Below, in pieces: positions 1-7,969 of a stretch of 18,714 nt of DNA (the first letter of the stretch is position 1; every line of letters starts with the position of its first letter). Below the pieces are notes generated by a model that made no database searches, was not told where the DNA came from, and was given only the letters and a program-made list of their open reading frames with translations. Source of the stretch: CAVZXS01 sp963779325 (GTDB lineage Bacteria > Bacteroidota > Bacteroidia > Chitinophagales > Chitinophagaceae); NCBI GenBank assembly GCA_963779325.1, contig CAVZXS010000018.1, positions 1 through 18,714 of the forward strand, in the 5' to 3' direction. The translations under genes and the position numbers were made by a program.

Positions 1-780
1 TTTGATCCCTTTGTTAGGATTTTCATTCGCCTTCTTTAAACCGTAATATGCCATGATTCTGTTTTCACCGGTCATGGGTACTATATCAGCAGCAATGGCT
101 GTCGCCAGCAAATCAATATTTTCAAAAATAAATTCATCGGGCAGGTTTAATTTTTCTGCCAATGCAGATATTAATTTAAAGCCCACACCGCAACCGCACA
201 GTTCTTTATAAGGATAATTACAATCTGTTTGTTTGGGATTAAGAATAGCAATGGCAGGCGGCAACTCTGCATCGGGTAAATGATGGTCGCAAACTATAAA
301 ATCAATACTTAATTCTTTTGCATAAGTAATTAAATCAACAGACTTGATACCGCAGTCGAGTGAAATGATTAGTGTAAAATTATTTTCTTTGGCAAAATCA
401 ATTCCCGCTTTACTTACTCCATAGCCTTCGCGGTAGCGGTGGGGTATATAAAAATCTAAATTGGAATGTATTTTTTTCAGGAACTGATACATACACGCTA
501 CGGAAGTAGTACCGTCTACATCGTAATCGCCAAACACTAAAATTTTTTCCTGTTGTTCAATAGCTGCAATAATTCTTTCCGTCGCTTTGTCCATGTCTTT
601 CATCAGCCACGGGCTGTGCAGGTCGGTCAACTGGGGTCTGAAATAGTTTTTGGCTTCATCAAATGAAACGATTCCGCGTTGCGCCAATATTTGACAAATG
701 ACGGGATGTATTTTTAATGATTGTTGCAGCGTATCAACAATAGCCGGGTCGGCTGATAATATTTTCCATCTTTTTTCCAT
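1..780 (-). CDS. recJ: Single-stranded-DNA-specific exonuclease RecJ, 5' part
   Basis: RecJ is a 5'-3' single-strand DNA exonuclease used in recombination and repair. The first 260 codons are present. The ATG is at 780-778 and the reading frame stays open to the window edge, so the C-terminal half lies outside. DHH-phosphoesterase motifs are visible: FGDYDVDG at residues 83-90 (motif I, metal-binding Asp), SLDCG near 140-144, and CDHHLPD at 164-170 (the DHH triad). A NPKQTDCNYPYKELCGCGVG stretch lies at about 181-200, as is usual in RecJ. It begins 57 bases after the stop of the polyprenyl synthase gene on the same strand, with no terminator seen between them, so they are probably cotranscribed. 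Family assignment is firm. Confidence 0.95.
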   Translation of the reverse strand, partial: MEKRWKILSADPAIVDTLQQSLKIHPVICQILAQRGIVSFDEAKNYFRPQLTDLHSPWLMKDMDKATERIIAAIEQQEKILVFGDYDVDGTTSVACMYQFLKKIHSNLDFYIPHRYREGYGVSKAGIDFAKENNFTLIISLDCGIKSVDLITYAKELSIDFIVCDHHLPDAELPPAIAILNPKQTDCNYPYKELCGCGVGFKLISALAEKLNLPDEFIFENIDLLATAIAADIVPMTGENRIMAYYGLKKANENPNKGIK

Positions 781-837
781 TTACCAAATCTGCGAATATT
801 TTGTTGAGCTGTTTTTTTGCCGGGTTTAACTTGTTGC

Positions 838-1830
838 TTAGTATTTTCTGTCAACCACATAGTTTACCAAATCAAGAAGCCCCGTTCTTATTTCACCGTC
901 CGGGAAAGACTGAAGAACGGCAATCGCTTCCTGTTTGTATTCATTCATTTTTTTTACTGCGTATTCTATACCGCCTGCTTCCTGTACTTTGTCCAGCACA
1001 AACTTTATTTTTTCTTTATCCTTATTATTATTTTTTACTATGTAAATAATCTTACGCCGGGTTACAGGGTCAATATTGTTTAAAGTATAAATAAGCGGAA
1101 GTGTCAACTTTTTTTCTTTTATATCATTGCCGGTCGGTTTACCCACATTATCATTGGCATAATCAAACAGGTCGTCTTTAATTTGAAAAGCAACCCCCGT
1201 TTTCTCTCCAAACAATCTCAGTTTTTCAGTGGTGGCTTCATCTTTACTTGTACTCCAGGCGCCGGCGCCGCAGGCCGATGCCAATAAAGAAGCAGTTTTG
1301 TTTTTTATAATATCAAAGTAAATATCTTCTTTAAGATTGAGCTTTCGGGCTTTTTCTAATTGAAGCAGCTCGCCTTCGCTCATTTTTCTTACCGCATCAG
1401 AAAGAATGTGCAGTATTTTATAATCGTTATTATCGAGAGATAATAAAAGCCCCTTTGCCAGCAGGTAATCGCCTATCAAAACCGAGGCTTTTGTTTTCCA
1501 TAAAGCGTAAACTGAAAAAAAGCCCCTTCTTTCCATCGAGTCGTCCACTACGTCATCATGAATCAGGGTTGCAGTATGCAGCATTTCTACCAGCGAGGCG
1601 GCCCGGTATGTAGAATCATTTATCTCGCCGCAAAGTTTGGCCGACAAAAAAACGAACATAGGTCGCAGTTGCTTCCCTTTTCTCTTTACCATAAACCGGG
1701 TTATATGGTCCAGTAGCGGGGCCTTGCTGCGAATAGCCTCTTTGAACTTTACTTCAAAGTTTTTGAGTTCATCTCTTATTAAATGACAGGCAGTTGCATG
1801 GGTTTTAAGGCTGACAAGATACGTATCCAA
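838..1830 (-). CDS. Long-chain polyprenyl diphosphate synthase
   Basis: This is an all-trans prenyltransferase that extends farnesyl- or geranylgeranyl-PP with isopentenyl-PP, probably to make the menaquinone side chain. The 330-residue length is usual. Visible motifs are GKQLRP (52-57), the first Asp-rich motif DDVVD (92-96), the second Asp-rich motif DDLFD (219-223), and GKPTGNDIKEKKLTLPL (230-246). The residue five before the first Asp-rich motif is small (Ala87 in HTATLIHDD), as in octaprenyl synthases. That argues for a long-chain product rather than farnesyl-PP. No ATG precedes the conserved part. An in-frame TAA lies six bases upstream, so TTG at 1830 is the likely start. Exact chain length cannot be read from sequence. 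Confidence 0.92.
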   Translation of the reverse strand: MDTYLVSLKTHATACHLIRDELKNFEVKFKEAIRSKAPLLDHITRFMVKRKGKQLRPMFVFLSAKLCGEINDSTYRAASLVEMLHTATLIHDDVVDDSMERRGFFSVYALWKTKASVLIGDYLLAKGLLLSLDNNDYKILHILSDAVRKMSEGELLQLEKARKLNLKEDIYFDIIKNKTASLLASACGAGAWSTSKDEATTEKLRLFGEKTGVAFQIKDDLFDYANDNVGKPTGNDIKEKKLTLPLIYTLNNIDPVTRRKIIYIVKNNNKDKEKIKFVLDKVQEAGGIEYAVKKMNEYKQEAIAVLQSFPDGEIRTGLLDLVNYVVDRKY

Positions 1831-1882
1831 AATTTAATTAGGCCGCAATGCAACGAAAGTATACCTTTAATTGACTAAGTAT

Positions 1883-1911
1883 CAAAAATATAAGGCAGGA
1901 AAATTACCAAA
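1883..1911 (-). promoter_or_regulatory. Candidate promoter for polyprenyl synthase-recJ
   Basis: On the minus strand TATTTTTG (1890-1883) fits the Bacteroidota -7 consensus TAnnTTTG. A TTTG lies 17 bases upstream (1911-1908), slightly shorter than the usual 19-21. It lies about 53 bases before the TTG start. Confidence 0.5.
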
Positions 1912-1936
1912 TAATTAATATAAAAATTTGGTAATT
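1902..1936. repeat. Perfect 11-bp inverted repeat in the divergent promoter region
   Basis: AATTACCAAAT (1902-1912) and ATTTGGTAATT (1926-1936) are exact reverse complements separated by 13 A/T-only bases. Each arm contains the TTTG that serves as the candidate -33 element of one of the two divergent promoters. Confidence 0.8.
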
Positions 1937-1957
1937 GATCGTCAATATATATTTTTG
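1927..1957 (+). promoter_or_regulatory. Candidate promoter for the OmpA-like gene
   Basis: TTTG (1927-1930), a 19-base spacer and TATTTTTG (1950-1957) match the Bacteroidota TTTG/TAnnTTTG promoter closely. The implied transcription start near 1964 leaves a leader of about 45 bases before the ATG at 2008. Confidence 0.65.
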
Positions 1958-2007
1958 CTATTGTTTAGGACACTATTTCTCGTTTTCAAAAAATTTAATT
2001 CTTAGTT

Positions 2008-3690
2008 ATGGCAAGCAAAAAGTACATTTTTTTATTGGGCATACTGTGCCTGATTATGTCTTCGGCCTATTCCCAAGTTGGAATAAGAGGTTACGAAGAT
2101 TCTTCAATGATCCCCGGTAAGAGGATGCCTCAGCATACTGAATTCATGAAAGGGGCTTATAATTTCCCCGCAAAACCCCGTAATATGTGGGAAGTTGGTA
2201 TTGGTGTTGGTGCATTTACCGTAAGCGGTGATGTACCTGCAAGAGTACCGACACCGGGCTTTACGGTACACGTACGTAAAGCATTCGGTTATATATTCTC
2301 TATGCGCTTGCAATATATGTATGGTATCGGTAAGGGTCAGCATTGGTTAACTTCTGAAAATTATGCTAAGAACTCCGCCTGGACTTCAAACGGCTATTCT
2401 GCTCCGTACAGAACTAATAGCGGTCAAATAGTATCTCAACAAACACTTAACGGCGGACCCAATGCTCCGCTGGAGCCTATTTTTTACAACTATAAGACCA
2501 AGGTTCAGGATTTGAGTCTTCAGGGTATAGTTACTTTGAATCAATTACGTTTTCATAAGTCAAATACCGGCTTCAATGTATACGGTATTGCCGGTGTAGG
2601 CGCTTCTATCTATGATACGAGGGTAAATGCTTTAAATGGCAGTGGTGTTAAATACAGCTATACCGGTATCAATTCAGCCGATCATAAAAATCGTCGCGCC
2701 AAGGTGAAAGCCATTCGGGCTTTGCAGGATAAGACCTACGAAACGCCTGCTGAAAATCATGGTGTACGTCGTCCTAAATTGTTTGGTAATACATTGAAGC
2801 CTTCTGCTACCGTTGGTATGGGTATGGCTTTCAAATTGAGCCGCCGATTCAATATATCTATCGAAGATCGCCACACATTCATCAAGGATGACTTATTAGA
2901 TGGTCAGCGCTGGCAAGAGCATGCTTGGGGTGATGCCGCTCAAACCCGTGATTTCGATTCTTATAATAACCTTACTGTTGGACTTAACTTTAATATAGGC
3001 GCTAAATCTACTGAACCTTTATGGTGGCAAAATCCGTTGGATTATGCTTACCAGGAAATGCGCAATCCAAAGTTGATGAATATTCCTAAGCCGGTATTGC
3101 CTGATGCGGATGCTGATGGTGTTACAGATCAGTTTGACCAAGAGCAAACACCTGCAGGTTGTCCTGTTGACAGTCATGGTGTAAGCTTAGATACTGATGG
3201 TGACGGTGTTCCGGATTGTAAGGATAAACAAAAAGTGACTCCTACTGAATGCCAGCCGGTAGATGCTGATGGCGTGGGTAAATGCCCTGAGCCTGAGTGC
3301 TGCAAGAATATGGTTGCCGGTCAAGGTGCATGTTGTGTAGCTCTTGGAGATTTGCCAAGTGTTAGCTTCGGAGGAAAAACAGTTAAGTTGAGCGATGATG
3401 CTAAAGCTGTATTGGCTACTGTAGCTGCTAAAATGCGTAATAACGCTGATTGTAAAGTAGCTGTAGTTGGTTATTGCTCATCTGATAAGAGAGAGCAGCA
3501 ATTAAGCTGGGATAGAGTAAATGCTGTAATCAGCCACTTGGTAGAGAAAGAGGGTATCAGCGATAGCCGTTTTATCTTCCAATACGGTGCTGAAGGCGGC
3601 GATTGCAATACAGTTGATCTGAAATGCGGTGATGGTATAGAAGGTCCTAACACAGTGCCTGCTCCGCATCCGAACTTGCGTAAGAATTAA
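2008..3690 (+). CDS. OmpA-family outer-membrane protein with Cys/Asp-rich linker
   Basis: This is a 560-residue exported protein. Residues 1-23 are a signal peptide ending AYSQ. Residues 60-335 are rich in alternating aromatic strands and look like an outer-membrane beta-barrel. Residues 366-407 hold calcium-binding type-3 repeats (DADADGVTDQFD, DTDGDGVPD). A segment with seven Cys, including two CC pairs, runs from 385 to 443. An OmpA C-terminal domain spans about 449-545. The usual peptidoglycan motif GHTDxxG reads GYCSSDK (488-494), so the Asp expected after Thr is displaced. The Arg of LSxxR is kept (LSWDR, 499-503). It has its own promoter and terminator, so it is probably a highly expressed single gene. 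Barrel and OmpA calls are firm; peptidoglycan binding is uncertain. Confidence 0.88.
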   Translation: MASKKYIFLLGILCLIMSSAYSQVGIRGYEDSSMIPGKRMPQHTEFMKGAYNFPAKPRNMWEVGIGVGAFTVSGDVPARVPTPGFTVHVRKAFGYIFSMRLQYMYGIGKGQHWLTSENYAKNSAWTSNGYSAPYRTNSGQIVSQQTLNGGPNAPLEPIFYNYKTKVQDLSLQGIVTLNQLRFHKSNTGFNVYGIAGVGASIYDTRVNALNGSGVKYSYTGINSADHKNRRAKVKAIRALQDKTYETPAENHGVRRPKLFGNTLKPSATVGMGMAFKLSRRFNISIEDRHTFIKDDLLDGQRWQEHAWGDAAQTRDFDSYNNLTVGLNFNIGAKSTEPLWWQNPLDYAYQEMRNPKLMNIPKPVLPDADADGVTDQFDQEQTPAGCPVDSHGVSLDTDGDGVPDCKDKQKVTPTECQPVDADGVGKCPEPECCKNMVAGQGACCVALGDLPSVSFGGKTVKLSDDAKAVLATVAAKMRNNADCKVAVVGYCSSDKREQQLSWDRVNAVISHLVEKEGISDSRFIFQYGAEGGDCNTVDLKCGDGIEGPNTVPAPHPNLRKN

Positions 3691-3708
3691 TTTAGATACT
3701 TTTTGCCC

Positions 3709-3741
3709 AAAGAGCCTCCTGATTTATCGGGAGGCTCTTTT
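3709..3741 (+). terminator. Rho-independent terminator of the OmpA-like gene
   Basis: AAAGAGCCTCC (3709-3719) pairs with GGAGGCTCTTT (3730-3740). The stem can extend by two more pairs to a six-base loop. A T-run follows, 18 bases after the stop codon. Confidence 0.92.
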
Positions 3742-3775
3742 ATATTTAGAGGGCTTTACAGAAACCTTAACGGCA

Positions 3776-3783
3776 TAATTTTG
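3776..3783 (+). promoter_or_regulatory. Candidate -7 box for the bamD cluster
   Basis: TAATTTTG fits TAnnTTTG and lies 57 bases before the chosen bamD start, just after the upstream terminator. The -33 element is weak (TTTA at 3755-3758, 17-base spacer). Confidence 0.4.
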
Positions 3784-3839
3784 GCCGCCTGCTTTTTTTG
3801 CCAAACTTTTGCCTGAATCACTTAACTTCGCAGGCCTTT

Positions 3840-4655
3840 ATGAGAATACTAATTTCTATATTACTGATTACAATGCTGGCCGGGTGCGGCGGCATCAATA
3901 AGATTTTAAAAAGCAAGGACGCCGCTTACAAGCTGCGTATGGCCGAGCAATATTTTGTAAAAAAGAAATATGCGTTCGCCCAGGCTCTTTACGAGGACGT
4001 AATGCCCAACTATGTAAACTCGCCTGCTGAGTTTCAGGATATTTATTATAAATACGCTTATTGCGCCTGGAATCAAAAGGATTACCTGAATGCGGAGAAC
4101 CTTTTTAAATCCTTTTTGGAGCGTTTTCCCAACAGTCCCAAGGCAGAGGAAATGGATTATATGAGAGCTTTTTCGTTCTATAAGCAATCGCCCAAAGCTG
4201 AACTGGACCAAACCAATACCATTAAGACCATCGGCATGATGCAGGCCTTTATCAATAATCACCCGGGGTCAGAAAGAATAAAGGATGCCAATAATATTAT
4301 AGATATTTGCAGAGCGAAGCTGGAAGTAAAGGAATATAAAAGCGCCCAATTATATTTTGACATCGGGCAGTTTAGGGCGGCGGGTGTTGCGTTTGCGGGT
4401 TTGCTAAACAATTATCCCGAGTCGGCCAGGGCCGATGAATACAAGCTGCTGACCATAAAATCGTTTTACCGTTACGCGGAGTTGAGTATTGATGAGAAAA
4501 AAGAAGAACGGTTCGAAAGTGTAATAAAAGAGTGTAATGATTTTTTAGACCGCTTCCCCGACAGTAAATTCCTGAGCGAAGCAGAACGATATATAACATT
4601 AAGTACTAACAATATTAAAAATTTAACCAATGAGCAGAATAAGACGCCAGCATAG
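3840..4655 (+). CDS. bamD: Outer-membrane protein assembly lipoprotein BamD
   Basis: BamD is the essential TPR lipoprotein of the BAM complex that inserts beta-barrels into the outer membrane, on its periplasmic face. I chose the ATG at 3840 rather than the in-frame ATG at 3798, because only the former puts a signal peptide at the N-terminus: MRILISILLITMLAGC, lipobox LAGC, lipidated Cys16. The mature part is a run of TPR-like helices (AEQYFVKKKYAFAQALYEDV, YLNAENLFKSFLERFPNSPKA, the FINNHPGS region, FDIGQFRAAGVAFAGLLNNYP). The 271-residue length fits the family. Its 3' end overlaps the rpoZ start by 26 bases, in the order usual for Bacteroidota. Confidence 0.93.
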   Translation: MRILISILLITMLAGCGGINKILKSKDAAYKLRMAEQYFVKKKYAFAQALYEDVMPNYVNSPAEFQDIYYKYAYCAWNQKDYLNAENLFKSFLERFPNSPKAEEMDYMRAFSFYKQSPKAELDQTNTIKTIGMMQAFINNHPGSERIKDANNIIDICRAKLEVKEYKSAQLYFDIGQFRAAGVAFAGLLNNYPESARADEYKLLTIKSFYRYAELSIDEKKEERFESVIKECNDFLDRFPDSKFLSEAERYITLSTNNIKNLTNEQNKTPA

Positions 4656-4971
4656 CGCCAATACTACCAATACGGTAGAGACACGCAACCTGAACGACCT
4701 GAAACTTAAAACAGGTAATGTGTATGAATCAATTGCCGTGGTAGGCAAAAGAGCCAACCAGATCAATATCTCTTTAAGAGAGGAATTGCATAATAAACTG
4801 GAAGAATTTGCAAGTCATACAGACAGCCTTGAAGAAATTCATGAAAACAAGGAGCAAATTGAAATAAGCCGCGCATACGAAAGAATGCCCAACCCGGCTT
4901 TGTTGGCCACGCAGGAGTTTTTAGATGATAAAATCTACTTCCGTAAAGCAGAAGACAATCTTTTCAGTTAA
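4630..4971 (+). CDS. rpoZ: RNA polymerase omega subunit, Bacteroidota type
   Basis: A 113-residue cytoplasmic protein that assists folding and assembly of the beta' subunit. The Rpb6/omega core is visible at about 29-60: KTGNVYESIAVVGKRANQIN followed by an acidic helix with EELHNKLEEF. The NPALLATQEFLDDKIYF tail at about 92-108 is typical of the Bacteroidota form. The ATG lies inside the last codons of bamD (26-base overlap), suggesting translational coupling. A strong hairpin lies downstream, so bamD-rpoZ may form a separate transcript from coaBC. Confidence 0.88.
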   Translation: MSRIRRQHSANTTNTVETRNLNDLKLKTGNVYESIAVVGKRANQINISLREELHNKLEEFASHTDSLEEIHENKEQIEISRAYERMPNPALLATQEFLDDKIYFRKAEDNLFS

Positions 4972-5003
4972 TAACTGAAGGATTAGAATTAAATAAATAA
5001 TTT

Positions 5004-5036
5004 AGCGGTCGGTATTTACCGGTCGCTTTTGTTTTC
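5004..5036 (+). terminator. Hairpin terminator after rpoZ
   Basis: AGCGGTCGGT (5004-5013) and ACCGGTCGCT (5018-5027) form a 10-bp stem with two G-U pairs and a four-base ATTT loop, followed by TTTTGTTTT. It lies between rpoZ and coaBC, so it may only attenuate read-through. Confidence 0.75.
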
Positions 5037-5074
5037 TATAGCGGTGCTTACTTATTTTATCAAATTGATTTAAT

Positions 5075-6271
5075 ATGCTCCGGGGAAAAAAAATATTATT
5101 GGGAATTACAGGCAGTATAGCTGCTTATAAATCTATTTTTCTGATAAGGCTGCTGGTAAAAGAAGGAGCCGAAGTAAAAGTAATTATTACGCCTTCCGCC
5201 AAAGATTTTGTTTCAAAACTTACACTCTCTACGCTTTCTAAAAACCCGGTGCTTGAAGATTTGTTTAACGAAGAAAGCTGGAGTAATCATGTAATGCTGG
5301 GAAGATGGGCCGACGTGATGGTAATGGCGCCGCTTAGCTGCAACACATTGGCAAAAATGGCCACGGGCTTGTGCGATAATTTACTCATGGCAACTTATCT
5401 TTCCGCCACTTGCCCCGTAGTAGCAGCGCCGGCAATGGATGAAGACATGTGGCATCATCCGACTACAAAAGAAAATCTTGCCCGCATTGAATCTTTCGGA
5501 AATAAAATAATACCCGTAGAAAAAGGAGAGCTTGCCAGCGGTTTGTACGGAGACGGAAGAATGGCCGAACCCGAAACGATAGTTCAGTTTATTAAAGACA
5601 ATTTTTTTTTGACCCAAACATTAACGGGTAAAAAGATTTTTGTTTCCGCCGGTCCCACATACGAACCGATTGATCCCGTACGTTTCATTGGTAATCATTC
5701 CAGCGGTAAAATGGGACTGGCCATTGCCCGGGAATTATACAACCGGGGCGGGGATGTGACTCTGGTAATGGGTCCGGGACAAATTAATTTACCTGAAAAC
5801 GGAATTAAAATAGTACGGGTAGGGACGGCCGATGAAATGTACAATGCCTGTACAAAATTATTTGCAGATACTGATGTGGCAGTAATGGCCGCCGCCGTAG
5901 CGGATTATACACCCGCGGTAAAGGCGAGTGAAAAAGTTAAAAAAACGCAGGATACCATTACCGTTGAATTGACAAAGACAAAAGATATTTTGAAAAGCCT
6001 GGGTGACGTAAAGAAAAACAACCAGATATTGGTAGGTTTCGCACTGGAAACAAATAATGAACGGGAATACGCATTGAATAAATTGAAAAGCAAAAATGCC
6101 GACATGATTGTGTTGAACTCGTTGCAGGATGCAGGTGCCGGTTTTGGAAAGGACACCAATAGGATTACGATTTTTGACAAGAGCGGAAAAGAGTTTTTGT
6201 TTGATACTAAAACAAAAACAGAAGTAGCGAAGGATATCACCGACACCATTATAAGTTTATATTATGCTTAA
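5075..6271 (+). CDS. coaBC: Bifunctional phosphopantothenoylcysteine decarboxylase / phosphopantothenate-cysteine ligase
   Basis: This enzyme carries out two consecutive steps of coenzyme A synthesis: CTP-dependent joining of cysteine to 4'-phosphopantothenate, then FMN-dependent decarboxylation. The N-terminal CoaC half (1-180) has the flavin motif GITGSIAAYK (10-19), the catalytic His72 in NHVMLGRWAD, and the substrate clamp APAMDEDMW (118-126). The classical clamp is PxMNxxMW, so Asn is replaced by Asp. The flap reads ASGLYGDGRMAEP (154-166), with Ser where the E. coli enzyme has Cys. The C-terminal CoaB half has SAGPTYEPIDPVRFIGNHSS (191-210), AAAVADYTP (272-280), KVKK (287-290) and GFALET (321-326). 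Length 398 is normal. Its end overlaps the next gene by 8 bases. Confidence 0.95.
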   Translation: MLRGKKILLGITGSIAAYKSIFLIRLLVKEGAEVKVIITPSAKDFVSKLTLSTLSKNPVLEDLFNEESWSNHVMLGRWADVMVMAPLSCNTLAKMATGLCDNLLMATYLSATCPVVAAPAMDEDMWHHPTTKENLARIESFGNKIIPVEKGELASGLYGDGRMAEPETIVQFIKDNFFLTQTLTGKKIFVSAGPTYEPIDPVRFIGNHSSGKMGLAIARELYNRGGDVTLVMGPGQINLPENGIKIVRVGTADEMYNACTKLFADTDVAVMAAAVADYTPAVKASEKVKKTQDTITVELTKTKDILKSLGDVKKNNQILVGFALETNNEREYALNKLKSKNADMIVLNSLQDAGAGFGKDTNRITIFDKSGKEFLFDTKTKTEVAKDITDTIISLYYA

Positions 6272-7181
6272 AAAGATATTCGCATTTATTTTTTTTATTG
6301 CAAGCGCACAGTACCTGCAGGCGCAGGAATTGCAGGCCCGTGTTACCGTACTTGCCAACCGGATAAGCACGCAGGTCGATAAAAAAATATTTCAAACACT
6401 GCAAAGTACTTTAACAAATTTTCTTAATAACCGTAAATGGACACCCGACGGATTTCAACCCGGTGAGAAAATTAAATGCAGCTTTCTCATTAATCTTTCC
6501 AAAGAAGAAGGACAAAATGTTTACAAAGCATCATTAACTGTACAGGCTGCAAGACCGGTGTATAATTCTACTTACGAATCGCCCATTGTAAATTTCCAGG
6601 ATGAGAACCTCGCTTTTCGTTACCAGGAATTTCAACCTATTGAGTTTAACGAGAATCGTGTACAGGGCAACGACCCGGTGGCATCCAATCTTACCGCGGT
6701 ATTGGCTTACTATGTATATATCATATTGGGAATGGATTATGATTCATTCTCGCCCCGCGGCGGCGATGCCTATTTTCAAAAAGCATGGAATATAGTTAAC
6801 AATGCACCGGAAAACAGCAGCATAACCGGCTGGAAACCTTTTGACGGTTTGCGTAACAGGTATTTTTTAGCGGAGAATTTAAATAATAACCGGTTTACTT
6901 TAATACATGATGCTATTCACGCTTATTACCGCGTAGGTTTTGATTTGATGTACGAGAATGAAGACGCTGCCAGAGCGGGTGTATTAAACAGTCTTAATTT
7001 TTTAAGCAGTTTGAATAAGGATAATCCCAACTCCATGCTTATTCAATTTTTCTTTTTAGGAAAAAGCAATGAACTGGTAAAAATGTTCAGCAAAGCCGAC
7101 CCGGATACTAAAGCAAGGGCCAGGGAATTGCTGGTACAATTAGATATAACCAATACAGCAGCTTATAAAGAATTAAAATGA
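6264..7181 (+). CDS. DUF4835 family exported protein (PorD-like)
   Basis: A 305-residue protein with signal peptide MLKKIFAFIFFIASAQYLQAQ (1-21) and no further membrane segments, so probably periplasmic. I recognise the DUF4835 family by ELQARVTVLANRI, WTPDGFQPGEKIKCSFLINL, the GMDYDSFSPRGGDAYFQKA stretch near 152-170, and its position directly after coaBC, which is conserved in Bacteroidota. From memory, recent annotations name this family as type IX secretion protein PorD. I have only moderate confidence in that role, and nothing in this window tests it. The start overlaps the coaBC stop and the stop overlaps the next start by four bases (ATGA), so translation is probably coupled. Confidence 0.82.
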   Translation: MLKKIFAFIFFIASAQYLQAQELQARVTVLANRISTQVDKKIFQTLQSTLTNFLNNRKWTPDGFQPGEKIKCSFLINLSKEEGQNVYKASLTVQAARPVYNSTYESPIVNFQDENLAFRYQEFQPIEFNENRVQGNDPVASNLTAVLAYYVYIILGMDYDSFSPRGGDAYFQKAWNIVNNAPENSSITGWKPFDGLRNRYFLAENLNNNRFTLIHDAIHAYYRVGFDLMYENEDAARAGVLNSLNFLSSLNKDNPNSMLIQFFFLGKSNELVKMFSKADPDTKARARELLVQLDITNTAAYKELK

Positions 7182-7663
7182 ATCATTCCTTCCTGAAAAT
7201 TTTCTTACTCCTCGTCGTTGTGCTCAGCGGTTGCAATAAAAAAGAAAGCCTGCCCAAAGATGTTTTGCAACCGGAGAAAATGGAAGATGTGCTGTGGGAT
7301 ATGAGTCTTGCCGATGAGTTTGTGGTGAATTATGTAATGAAGGATTCGACGCTTAACAAAAAAATCGAAAGCACCAAACGCTACCGGCAAATTTTTACTA
7401 TACATAAAACAAACCTTGAAGAATTTAAAAAGAGTTTGCAGTTTTATGAAAGCCATCCCGTGCTGTTCAAGCCTGTTCTTGATTCATTGGGTGCAAGACA
7501 ACAAACCGATATGGCCGAATTGTACGGTCCGAAAAAACCCGTTCCTGCAAAGATTGACAGTGTAAAGAACAGTAAGGCAGACAGTATCCGCAAAGCTGAT
7601 ACATCAAAACCATTTTTTTTGAAGAAGGCATTGGAAAGAAGAAAATCATTGGGCAGTAAATAA
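7178..7663 (+). CDS. DUF4296 domain lipoprotein
   Basis: A 161-residue lipoprotein. Residues 1-19 form a lipoprotein signal with lipobox LSGC (Cys19). The DUF4296 core follows: LQPEKMEDVLWDMSLADEFV near 31-50, then the KRYRQIFTIHKTNLEEFKKS helix at about 68-87 and FYESHPVLFKPVLDSL. The C-terminal third is lysine-rich and low-complexity and ends in a basic tail. Its function is unknown to me. The ATGA overlap with the upstream gene places it in the same transcription unit. At this position after DUF4835 I would often expect recN, so the neighbour differs from the arrangement I remember. Confidence 0.75.
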   Translation: MNHSFLKIFLLLVVVLSGCNKKESLPKDVLQPEKMEDVLWDMSLADEFVVNYVMKDSTLNKKIESTKRYRQIFTIHKTNLEEFKKSLQFYESHPVLFKPVLDSLGARQQTDMAELYGPKKPVPAKIDSVKNSKADSIRKADTSKPFFLKKALERRKSLGSK

Positions 7664-7739
7664 TTTTTCTTCCGCTAATACCGAATCATCATTTAAAGCA
7701 GCCTTCCGTCAATTCAGGTATAAATTATAAATCAATTTG

Positions 7740-7943
7740 GTATAACTTTAATGTGTTGTGCTATTGTATCCTCCGGATATGCGATCATTTTTTTAGATTG
7801 CTCTGCGAATTCTCATTTTCTCCGGTTCTCAGCGATTTATTTTTTAATCGCTGAGAAAGTGAGAGCACAGAGGTTTTCACTGAGAAAGCATTCTCAATTC
7901 TGATCATTCATCTTTTTAATAGTACAACACGTTAACTTTATAC
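7740..7943. repeat. MITE-like element with 26-bp imperfect terminal inverted repeats
   Basis: This fills most of the 306-base gap between the DUF4296 and scoA genes. The left end (7740-7765) and the reverse complement of the right end (7918-7943) share the pattern GTATAAnnTTAAnGTGTTGTnCTATT, 22 of 26 positions. No ORF or clear target-site duplication is seen. A strong hairpin lies in the centre. Confidence 0.55.
7826..7857. repeat. Perfect 12-bp hairpin inside the 7740-7943 element
   Basis: TTCTCAGCGATT (7826-7837), loop TATTTTTT, AATCGCTGAGAA (7846-7857). Flanking TCTCA/TGAGA and CTCTG/CAGAG segments extend the symmetry outward with bulges. On the right side it grades into an ACAGAG-type repeat. 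Confidence 0.8.
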
Positions 7944-7969
7944 TTTCTCATTCTATTTTAAATTTTTGT

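Noticed and set aside
838..1083. Plus-strand open frames over the polyprenyl synthase and recJ-proximal region
   Set aside because: They are antisense to a well-supported gene and have low-complexity Phe/Tyr-rich translations.
3798..3839. Upstream ATG giving bamD 14 more residues
   Set aside because: It would bury the lipoprotein signal peptide; the ATG at 3840 places the lipobox correctly.
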